Source: Thauera sp. (GTDB taxonomy: Bacteria; Pseudomonadota; Gammaproteobacteria; Burkholderiales; Rhodocyclaceae). Taken from it: a stretch of 5,216 nucleotides of DNA. Below are positions 1-5,216 of the stretch, piece by piece; within the stretch, counting starts at the first letter, position 1; every line of letters begins with the position of its first letter. Location: the NCBI GenBank assembly GCA_023150215.1, contig JAKLLJ010000246.1, positions 1 through 5,216 of the forward strand, in the 5' to 3' direction. The translations under genes were made by a program, and so were the position numbers. The notes under the pieces are model-generated. The model worked only from the letters and a program-made list of their open reading frames with translations. It was not told where the DNA came from and ran no database searches.

Positions 1-82
1 TCTGGAAGAGGTCGAGGATCTTCAGGCGCGGGTAGGTCGCCTTCAGACCGATGCTTTTCAAGTTCCTGGAGTTGTCGGACAT
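1..82 (-). CDS. fur: Ferric uptake regulator Fur, N-terminal fragment (runs off left edge)
   Basis: Fur is a cytoplasmic metal-dependent repressor that binds AT-rich operators when loaded with Fe(II) and controls iron uptake genes. Only the first 27 codons are in the window. On the minus strand they begin with ATG at 82-80 and read MSDNSRNLKSIGLKAT and then YPRLKILDLFQ. The GLKAT.PRLKIL pattern is the hallmark start of the Fur winged-helix DNA-binding domain. The metal-binding and dimerisation half is not visible. No good Shine-Dalgarno sequence precedes the ATG, so the start rests on protein similarity. It is divergent from bamE, an arrangement known in Pseudomonas (fur/omlA) and other proteobacteria. 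Another Fur-family paralogue is possible, but the short N-terminus and the neighbour favour Fur itself. Confidence 0.88.
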   Translation of the reverse strand, partial: MSDNSRNLKSIGLKATYPRLKILDLFQ

Positions 83-204
83 GGGGTCTGCAAGGAGGTT
101 TGGGGGGAGATTGAGCAGCGAACGAGCATGGGTGCCGGCCATCCCGGGAGGTGGCGCAAGGGCGGCGGCGATATCTGCCGCGCAGCTCGCCGAGCGCCGC
201 TCAA

Positions 205-245
205 CGCGCCTATGTTATATTTTTTGCCCCTTACTGAGAACTGCG
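205..245. promoter_or_regulatory. AT-rich island in the fur/bamE divergent spacer, candidate promoter region
   Basis: The 194-base spacer between fur and bamE is GC-rich except for an AT-rich stretch at about 211-226. Reading the minus strand toward fur, a possible -35 TTCTCA (240-235) and -10 TAACAT (217-212) are separated by 17 bases; each matches 4 of 6 consensus positions. On the plus strand TATATT (216-221) resembles a -10 for bamE, but no acceptable -35 lies 16-18 bases upstream. Shared divergent promoters are expected here from the fur/omlA arrangement in other proteobacteria. No clear Fur box was recognised. The rest of the spacer shows nothing I can name. Confidence 0.35.
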
Positions 246-276
246 ACTCCGGTCGCATCCGGGCATCCACCTTCCC

Positions 277-699
277 ATGCTTTCCCCAATGCGTTCCACC
301 CTCGCTGCGGTCCTCGTGTCTTCCAGCCTGCTGGCGGGCTGTTCCTTCGATTCTCTGGTCGGCCTGGTCGACCCCTACCGGATCGATGTCCGCCAGGGCA
401 ACTACGTCGACCAGGAAATGGTGGCGCAACTGCGGCGCGGCATGACGCGCGACCAGGTGCGCTTCGTGCTCGGCTCTCCGCTGGTGGTCGACATGTTCCG
501 CACCGACCGCTGGGACTACGTTTACCGCTTCCGGCCGGGCAGTGGCGAGCCCGAGCAGCGCATGATCTCGCTGTTTTTCACTGGCGACGCGCTCGATCGC
601 ATCGAAGGTGATGTCGCCGCCGCAGCAACGGGCGAGCCGGCTTCCGCGGTGCAGCCGCGCTCGCGCGTGGTCGAGATCGCGCCTGCCACCGGGCGCTGA
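277..699 (+). CDS. bamE: Outer membrane protein assembly factor BamE (OmlA/SmpA lipoprotein)
   Basis: BamE is a small periplasm-facing lipoprotein of the BAM complex, which folds beta-barrel proteins into the outer membrane. The 140-residue product starts with a short basic n-region and hydrophobic stretch, then a lipobox L19-A20-G21-C22. C22 should be lipidated, and Ser at +2 fits outer-membrane sorting rather than inner-membrane retention. The SmpA/OmlA domain spans about residues 32-112, with the family-typical DPYRIDVRQGN (32-42), the LRRGMTRDQVRFVLGSP stretch (52-68) and WDYVYRF (79-85). After about residue 112 there is an Ala-rich tail of about 28 residues, likely disordered, making it somewhat longer than the 113-residue E. 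coli protein. No clear Shine-Dalgarno precedes 277; the in-frame ATG at 289 gives an equally good signal peptide, so the start is uncertain by four codons. It is divergent from fur and upstream of dapB. Confidence 0.93.
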   Translation: MLSPMRSTLAAVLVSSSLLAGCSFDSLVGLVDPYRIDVRQGNYVDQEMVAQLRRGMTRDQVRFVLGSPLVVDMFRTDRWDYVYRFRPGSGEPEQRMISLFFTGDALDRIEGDVAAAATGEPASAVQPRSRVVEIAPATGR

Positions 700-724
700 G
701 ATCGCTGCCGCCAACATGCTTCCA

Positions 725-754
725 GGCCCGCCTTCGCAGCGGGCCGCTCTTTTG
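725..754 (+). terminator. Terminator-like hairpin between bamE and dapB
   Basis: A perfect 7-bp all-GC stem, GGCCCGC (725-731) with GCGGGCC (739-745), encloses a 7-base loop and is followed by a T-rich but interrupted tract GCTCTTTTG (746-754). This looks like a weak or partial intrinsic terminator after bamE. It could reduce rather than stop read-through into dapB, since no clear separate dapB promoter is visible in the 70-base gap. It ends just before the dapB ribosome binding site AGGA (756-759) and leaves that free. Confidence 0.5.
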
Positions 755-769
755 CAGGAAACCAATCCG

Positions 770-1472
770 ATGTCCCAGATTCGAGTCGCGATCGCCGGTG
801 CGTCCGGGCGCATGGGCAGAATGCTGATCGAGGCCGCGTTGAAGGAAGAGGGGGTCGCGCTTGCCGCCGCCTTCGACCGCAGTTCCACGCCCTTCATCGG
901 TCGCGATGCCGGCGAGATGGCCGGCGTTGCCACCGGCGTGCTCATTACCGACGATGCCGCCGCCGCGATCGCCGCCGCCGACTGCGTGATCGACTTCACC
1001 CGTCCCGAGGGCACCCTGGCCCATCTCGCGCTCGCGCGCGCCGCTGGCAAGGCGATGGTGATCGGCACGCCTGCTCGAGGTCGCCGCACGCATCCTCTCC
1101 GAAGGCTACGACGTCGAGATCATCGAGGCTCACCACCGCTTCAAGGTCGATGCGCCCTCGGGCACCGCGTTGCGCATGGGCGAGGTGGTCGCGCACGAAC
1201 TCGGACGCGACCTCGACGACTGCGCGATCTACGGCCGCGAAGGTCATACCGGTGAGCGTCGTGCCGAGACGATCGGCTTCTCGACGATCCGCGGTGGTGA
1301 TGTGGTCGGCGACCACACCGTCTTGTTCGCCGGCATCGGCGAGCGCATCGAGATCACCCACAAGTCGGGCAGCCGCATGCCGTACGCGCTCGGTTCGCTG
1401 CGCGCGGCGCGTTTCCTGGGCGGGCGTGCCAGCGGACTCTACGACATGCAGGACGTGTTGGGCCTGCGCTGA
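770..1472 (+). pseudogene. dapB: 4-hydroxy-tetrahydrodipicolinate reductase DapB, disrupted by an internal deletion with frameshift
   Basis: DapB is the cytoplasmic NAD(P)H-dependent reductase that makes tetrahydrodipicolinate in the lysine/diaminopimelate pathway. The ATG at 770 has AGGA at 756-759. Residues 1-100 (770-1069) are clear DapB: nucleotide-binding GASGRMG at 10-16, DFTRPE at 75-80, ending at VIGT. The homology then resumes in another frame at 1071 with LLEVAARILSEGYDVEIIEAHH. That part contains the catalytic His pair (1131-1136), Lys (1143-1145) and DAPSGT, and continues intact to the TGA at 1470-1472. Compared with the E. coli protein as remembered, about 35 residues between VIGT and LLE are absent. 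These include the TGF loop and the conserved N(F/M)SVGVN segment that line the cofactor and substrate site. As read, translation leaves the DapB frame and stops at 1253-1255 (161 residues), so the product should be inactive. The rest shows no decay, which suggests a recent event or a sequence or assembly error in an essential gene. Confidence 0.9.
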
Positions 1473-1481
1473 GCGGCAGCG

Positions 1482-3980
1482 ATGAGTGGCCGAGCCGACG
1501 TGCCCGAAAACTCGGCCGAGCCCGCGGGTGCAGGGGAGGAGCTGGCGCGTCTGCGCGCTGAGCGCGACCTGGCGCTGCGCAGCCTTGCGCATGCGCGCCG
1601 GCACCTCGATCTGGTGTCGGCGAATGCGGGCGCCGGGGTCTGGCATATGGACCTGATGGGGGGCGGCATCCGGGTCGACGAGCGTTGGCGTGGGCTACTC
1701 GGCTATGGTGCGCAAGGGGAGGTCGACTGGGTTGCGCTGCTCGACGACGAGGGGCGTGCTGCGCTGCAGCAGGCATTGCGCGTGCATCTTGTCGGCGAAC
1801 GGGCGGAATTGCGTGCCGAGATCCGCATTCGCGCGCAGGACGGAAGCTGGCACTGGATGGAGGTGTGCGGCAAGGCCGGCGGTCGGCTCGTCGATGGCCG
1901 CTGGTCGCGTGTCGAAGGCACCTACCGCGACGTCACCGAGCGCAAGCTGCGCGAGCTCGAATTGCTCGAGGCCAAGGAGGCGGCGGAGGCGGCGAGCCGG
2001 GCGAAGGGCGATTTCCTCGCCAACATGAGCCATGAGATCCGCACCCCGATGAACGGCATCATCGGCATGACCGATCTGCTGCTCGACTCCGACATTGCCG
2101 GCGAGCAGCGCGAGTACCTGCTCACCGTCAAGTCCTCGGCGGAGGCGCTGCTCACGATCATCAACGACATCCTCGATTTCTCGCGCATCGAAGCGGGACA
2201 CCTGAGCGTCGAGGAGATCGATTTTTCCCTGGCTTCGGTGGTCTCCGAGACCTGCCGCGCACTGGCGTTGCGCGCTGCGCAGAAGGGGCTGGAGCTCTAC
2301 TACGATGTGGCGCCCGATGCGCCGGCGGTGTTGCGTGGCGATCCCACGCGCCTGCGCCAGGTGCTCGTGAATCTGATCGGCAACGCCATCAAGTTTACCG
2401 AGCGTGGCGAGGTCGAGGTCCGCGTGCGCTGCAAGGAACGGGCCGCCGCCATGACGGTGCTCGAATTCACCGTGCGCGACACCGGCTGCGGCATCCCCGC
2501 CGACAAGCAGGAGGCGATCTTCGGTGCGTTCTCGCAGGCGGACAACTCCACCACGCGCAAATACGGCGGGACCGGCTTGGGGCTGGCGATCTCGCGTCAG
2601 CTCGTCGCGCTGATGCGCGGTCAGATCGGCGTCCGCAGCACGCCCGGCGAGGGCAGCAGCTTCGCCTTCAGCCTGCCGCTTGGTGTGGTCGCCGATTCGC
2701 GGCCGCGCAATGCGGGCGCACTCGGTGGTGCGCGCGTGCTGGTGGCGGCTTCGAATGCCGCGTTCGGGCGCTTCCTGCGTGCGCTGCTGGAGTCCGTCGG
2801 CATGCGCGCGGAAGTGGCCTGCGGCGGCGAGGCGACGGTGGGGGCGCTGCGCCTGGCGGCCGGCGGCGCCGATCCGTTTGCCTTCCTGGTGATGGATGCG
2901 AGCCTGCCCGAACCGGGTGGTTTCGCGCTCGCGCAGCGCTTTGCCGAGGCCTGGCCTCGACCCCAGCGCATCATTCCGATGTTGGCCAGTCACTCGCAGC
3001 GCAACGACGTCCTGCGCTGTGAAGAGATCGGGCTGGGGTTTCGCCTGGCGAAGCCTTTTTCCGCCGACGACCTGCTCGATGTGCTGCAGATGGCGGAGGG
3101 CGGGGCGCGGGCGACGGTGGACACGGACCGGCAGCCGGCCTTCGTGCTCGCGCCCGTCGAGCTGCAGTCAGGGCTTGCGGCCGAGGGGGAGGGCGCTCGT
3201 GTGCTCGAGGTCCTCGTGGTCGAGGACAACCCGGTCAACCAGACCGTCGCCCAGCGCATGCTCGAGCATGCCGGACATTCGGTGACGCTCGCCAACAACG
3301 GCGAGGAGGCCCTTGAGGCGATCGATGCGCGTCATTTCGACGTCGTGCTGATGGACGTGCAGATGCCGGTGATGGGCGGCATCGAGGCCACCCAGGCGAT
3401 TCGTGCGCGCGAGGCGCGGCGGAGCTGGGTGCTCGAGGGGGACTGGAAGCCGGTGCCGATCGTGGCGATGACGGCCCACGCCATGGAGGGGGACCGCCGG
3501 CGCTGCCTCGAGGCCGGCATGGACGACTATGTCGCCAAGCCGATTCACCCCGAGGCGCTGTTCGCCGCGATCGGGCGTGCGATCGGCCCTGTCGGCGGCG
3601 AGGAAGGGGGAGGCGACATGACCCTGCTCGATCTCGACGAAGCCGACCGCCGTCGCATCGCCTGCCTGGACGATGCGCGCGCGATGTTCGACGGTGACGA
3701 CAGCGTGGTCGCGCAACTCGTGGAGGTCTTCCTGGGGGAGTATCCGCGCACCGTCCGTGAGCTGCAGCAGGCGGCGGCATCGATGGATTACGCGCGCCTG
3801 CGCGCCCTCGGGCATGAGGTCAAGGGCTCGGTGGGCGTGTTCTCGGCGCAGCGCGCGGTCGAGGTCGCGCGGCGGCTGGAGGAAATGGCGGTGCAGCAGG
3901 ACACGCGTGCGCTGACCAGCCAGGCAGGCTTGCTGGCACGGGAGCTGGAACTGCTCGCCAAGGCGCTGCGCGAGGCGTGA
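1482..3980 (+). CDS. Soluble hybrid sensor histidine kinase: PAS-HisKA-HATPase-REC-REC-Hpt
   Basis: This 832-residue protein carries a whole multistep phosphorelay in one chain. A charged N-terminal helix (about 18-42) leads to a PAS sensor fold (about 43-155, PAS_3-like, ending GTYRDVTERK). A helical linker (153-177) then reaches HisKA, with phospho-acceptor H184 in SHEIRTP. The ATPase domain has N297/N301 in the N box, DTGCGIP (333-339), the F box around 347-350 and GGTGLGL (362-368). The first receiver (about 417-540) keeps D472 and K524 but has A423/S424 where the metal-binding acidic pair should be, so it is probably not phosphorylated. The second receiver (about 575-702) is canonical: E581/D582, D625, T664, K686. 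The C-terminal Hpt domain (about 728-830) has H778 in HEVKGS. The likely path is H184 to D625 to H778 to an unseen response regulator. No membrane segments or signal peptide were seen, so it should be cytosolic; the PAS ligand cannot be told. The ATG lies 9 bases after the dapB stop with a poor ribosome site, suggesting translational coupling. It resembles BarA-type kinases in its C-terminal half but lacks their membrane part, so no gene name is given. Confidence 0.95.
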   Translation: MSGRADVPENSAEPAGAGEELARLRAERDLALRSLAHARRHLDLVSANAGAGVWHMDLMGGGIRVDERWRGLLGYGAQGEVDWVALLDDEGRAALQQALRVHLVGERAELRAEIRIRAQDGSWHWMEVCGKAGGRLVDGRWSRVEGTYRDVTERKLRELELLEAKEAAEAASRAKGDFLANMSHEIRTPMNGIIGMTDLLLDSDIAGEQREYLLTVKSSAEALLTIINDILDFSRIEAGHLSVEEIDFSLASVVSETCRALALRAAQKGLELYYDVAPDAPAVLRGDPTRLRQVLVNLIGNAIKFTERGEVEVRVRCKERAAAMTVLEFTVRDTGCGIPADKQEAIFGAFSQADNSTTRKYGGTGLGLAISRQLVALMRGQIGVRSTPGEGSSFAFSLPLGVVADSRPRNAGALGGARVLVAASNAAFGRFLRALLESVGMRAEVACGGEATVGALRLAAGGADPFAFLVMDASLPEPGGFALAQRFAEAWPRPQRIIPMLASHSQRNDVLRCEEIGLGFRLAKPFSADDLLDVLQMAEGGARATVDTDRQPAFVLAPVELQSGLAAEGEGARVLEVLVVEDNPVNQTVAQRMLEHAGHSVTLANNGEEALEAIDARHFDVVLMDVQMPVMGGIEATQAIRAREARRSWVLEGDWKPVPIVAMTAHAMEGDRRRCLEAGMDDYVAKPIHPEALFAAIGRAIGPVGGEEGGGDMTLLDLDEADRRRIACLDDARAMFDGDDSVVAQLVEVFLGEYPRTVRELQQAAASMDYARLRALGHEVKGSVGVFSAQRAVEVARRLEEMAVQQDTRALTSQAGLLARELELLAKALREA

Positions 3981-3991
3981 GCTTGCCGCTG

Positions 3992-4028
3992 CGGCTTTCG
4001 TAGAGCCGGCACTCGCGTGCGAAAGCCG
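3992..4028 (+). other. Inverted repeat just after the kinase gene
   Basis: CGGCTTTCG (3992-4000) pairs perfectly with CGAAAGCCG (4020-4028), giving a 9-bp stem around a 19-base loop that can itself fold (GCAC/GTGC at 4009-4012 and 4017-4020 compete with it). It starts 11 bases after the kinase stop codon. No proper T-run follows (CGGTTTGCC), so it may be a 3'-end mRNA structure or a weak terminator rather than an efficient one. Confidence 0.45.
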
Positions 4029-4034
4029 GCCGGT

Positions 4035-4063
4035 TTGCCTTGAATCGCCGAAAAATATAAAAT
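4035..4063 (+). promoter_or_regulatory. Candidate sigma-70 promoter for carA
   Basis: TTGCCT (4035-4040, 4 of 6 consensus) and TAAAAT (4058-4063, 5 of 6) are separated by exactly 17 bases and lie in the only AT-rich stretch between the kinase and carA (about 4051-4066). An overlapping alternative -10 is TATAAA at 4056-4061 with a 15-base spacer. Transcription would start near 4070 and give a leader of roughly 105 bases before the carA GTG. The terminator hairpin at 4077-4111 would then lie inside that leader. Prediction by eye only. Confidence 0.45.
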
Positions 4064-4076
4064 AACAAGGTTTTCG

Positions 4077-4111
4077 AAGCGGGATCGGCCCGAAGGCCCG
4101 TCCCGCTTTTT
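4077..4111 (+). terminator. Rho-independent terminator between the kinase gene and carA
   Basis: AAGCGGGA (4077-4084) pairs perfectly with TCCCGCTT (4101-4108). After a G-T pair and one mismatch, an inner GGCC/GGCC stem (4087-4090, 4095-4098) is capped by a CGAA tetraloop. A T-run (4107-4111) follows the GC-rich stem. This is a good intrinsic terminator for transcripts coming from dapB and the kinase. Because a plausible promoter lies just upstream, it could also act within the carA leader as an attenuator; the sequence alone does not decide. Confidence 0.75.
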
Positions 4112-4164
4112 GTACATATCGGGTGCGCCGCTTGCGCGTCCGCCAGTTTTCTCAAGCAGATTCC

Positions 4165-4169
4165 AGGAG
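4165..4169 (+). promoter_or_regulatory. Ribosome binding site that fixes the GTG start of carA
   Basis: AGGAG lies six bases before GTG at 4176-4178. The next in-frame ATG is codon 38, inside the conserved CarA core (FNTSMSGYQEI), so the GTG with this site is the only sensible start. Confidence 0.85.
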
Positions 4170-4175
4170 CTTCTC

Positions 4176-5216
4176 GTGAGTGCATTCCCGCCCGCCCTTC
4201 TTGCGCTTGCCGACGGAACGGTTTTCCACGGCAAGGGTGTCGGCGCGGTTGGCAGCACGGTCGGCGAGGTCGTGTTCAACACCTCGATGTCGGGTTACCA
4301 GGAAATCCTGACCGACCCGAGCTATTGCCGCCAGATCGTCACCCTGACCTATCCGCACATCGGCAACACCGGCATCAACCCCGAGGACGTCGAATCGGTC
4401 CGCATACAGGCAGCTGGCCTGGTCATTCGTGACCTGCCCATCCTGCCGTCCAACTTCCGCATGACCCAACGCCTCGACGCTTATCTCAAGGCGGAGAACG
4501 TGGTCGCGATCGCCGGGCTTGATACCCGCAAGCTCACCCGCGTGCTGCGCGAGAAGGGTGCGCAGGCCGGCTGCATCGTCACCGCAGCCGAGGGCGAGGC
4601 GCTCGGCGTCGACGCTGCGATTGCGCAGGCGCGCGCATTCCCCGGCCTCGCCGGCATGGATCTCGCCAAGGTCGTCAGCGCCACCGGGCGCTACGACTGG
4701 AAGCAGGGCGAGTGGGCGCTTGAGGGCGGTTACTCCGACCGCGCCGATGGCCGCTTCCACGTCGTCGCTTACGATTTCGGCGTCAAGTACAACATCCTGC
4801 GCATGCTCGCCGAGCGCGGCTGCCGTCTCACCGTGGTGCCGGCGCAGACGCCTGCATCCGAGGTGCTCGCGCTGAATCCGGATGGCGTATTCCTGTCCAA
4901 CGGCCCGGGCGATCCCGAGCCCTGCGACTACGCGATCACCGCCATCCGCGAGCTCGTCGCGGCGCGCGTGCCGATCTTCGGCATCTGCCTCGGTCACCAG
5001 TTGCTGGCCCTGGCGTCGGGGGCGAAAACCCTGAAGATGAAGTTCGGCCATCACGGCGCAAACCACCCGGTCAAGGATCTCGACAGCGGGCAGGTGCTGA
5101 TCACCAGCCAGAACCACGGCTTCGCGGTCGATCCCAAGTCGCTGCTGAAGAACGTCGAGGTCACCCACGTGAACCTCAACGACAAGACCGTGGAAGGCCT
5201 CAAGCACAAGGAATTC
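4176..5216 (+). CDS. carA: Carbamoyl-phosphate synthase small subunit (glutaminase), missing its C-terminus at the window edge
   Basis: CarA hydrolyses glutamine and passes ammonia to CarB, which makes carbamoyl phosphate for arginine and pyrimidine synthesis in the cytoplasm. The window holds 347 codons from a GTG start with no stop; the E. coli protein is about 382 residues, so about 30-35 are cut off. The N-terminal CarA-specific domain covers about residues 5-150, with GEVVFNTSMSGYQEILTDPSY at 30-50 and the DTRKLTR motif at 116-122. The class I glutamine amidotransferase domain starts near 194 (FHVVAYDFGVKYNILR). It has SNGPGDP (241-247) and the nucleophile C271 in FGICLGHQ, and continues to the QNHGFAVD stretch (312-319). 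The His and Glu of the catalytic triad lie beyond the edge. carB would be expected downstream. Identity is very clear throughout, with no sign of damage. Confidence 0.97.
   Translation, partial: MSAFPPALLALADGTVFHGKGVGAVGSTVGEVVFNTSMSGYQEILTDPSYCRQIVTLTYPHIGNTGINPEDVESVRIQAAGLVIRDLPILPSNFRMTQRLDAYLKAENVVAIAGLDTRKLTRVLREKGAQAGCIVTAAEGEALGVDAAIAQARAFPGLAGMDLAKVVSATGRYDWKQGEWALEGGYSDRADGRFHVVAYDFGVKYNILRMLAERGCRLTVVPAQTPASEVLALNPDGVFLSNGPGDPEPCDYAITAIRELVAARVPIFGICLGHQLLALASGAKTLKMKFGHHGANHPVKDLDSGQVLITSQNHGFAVDPKSLLKNVEVTHVNLNDKTVEGLKHKEF

Noticed and set aside
205..245. Fur box controlling fur or bamE
   Set aside because: The AT-rich stretch does not show the repeated GATAAT or 7-1-7 inverted repeat pattern well enough to claim an operator.
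58..1089. Long minus-strand open frame (343 codons) opposite bamE and dapB
   Set aside because: Low-complexity Ala/Arg-rich translation with no recognisable domain, lying opposite two clearly recognised genes; typical antisense shadow in GC-rich DNA.
608..1255. Extended plus-strand frame starting inside bamE and running into dapB
   Set aside because: The part before 770 is an out-of-frame overlap with bamE and has no DapB similarity; 770 has a ribosome site and the correct DapB N-terminus. The part after 1070 is frameshifted nonsense.
1170..1472. Separate small gene of 100 codons
   Set aside because: It is the C-terminal part of dapB in the post-deletion frame; homology extends upstream of its ATG to 1071.
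1695..2993. Long minus-strand open frame (432 codons) opposite the kinase
   Set aside because: His/Arg/Gln-rich shadow of the kinase codons; the plus strand has unmistakable kinase motifs throughout.
4022..4036. Near-palindrome around GCCGGCCGG as a protein-binding site
   Set aside because: Short GC palindromes are frequent in DNA of this composition, and it overlaps the hairpin arm already described.
4152..5207. Long minus-strand open frame (351 codons) opposite carA
   Set aside because: carA is certain on the plus strand across the same bases; the antisense translation matches no family I know.

Overview
The window is ordinary GC-rich bacterial chromosome with housekeeping gene order. It most resembles a betaproteobacterium, probably a Rhodocyclales member such as the Thauera/Azoarcus group. 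That placement rests on the fur/bamE divergent pair followed by dapB and carA, on protein sequence character and on strong G/C third-position bias. It is an inference from memory of families; no search was run.

Layout: the first 82 bases hold the start of fur on the minus strand. A 194-base divergent spacer with one AT-rich island separates it from bamE (outer-membrane lipoprotein, 277-699, plus). A terminator-like hairpin precedes dapB (dihydrodipicolinate reductase, 770-1472). dapB is broken: both ends are well conserved, but about 35 codons are missing near position 1070 and the frame changes there. Nine bases after dapB begins an 832-residue soluble hybrid histidine kinase (1482-3980) with the order PAS, HisKA, HATPase, degenerate receiver, canonical receiver, Hpt. 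A 195-base spacer (3981-4175) holds a hairpin, a candidate promoter and a clear intrinsic-terminator structure. carA (small subunit of carbamoyl-phosphate synthetase) starts with GTG at 4176 and runs off the right edge.

Functionally the genes are mixed: iron regulation, outer-membrane assembly, lysine/peptidoglycan precursor synthesis, signal transduction, and arginine/pyrimidine precursor synthesis. bamE, dapB and the kinase lie head-to-tail and may be co-transcribed; carA probably has its own promoter. No response regulator, mobile element, CRISPR array, tRNA or rRNA is visible.

I found no convincing undescribed system. The points most worth checking are the dapB internal deletion (real or artefact), the promoter-then-terminator order ahead of carA (possible attenuator), and the kinase's first receiver, which lacks its metal-binding acidic pair.
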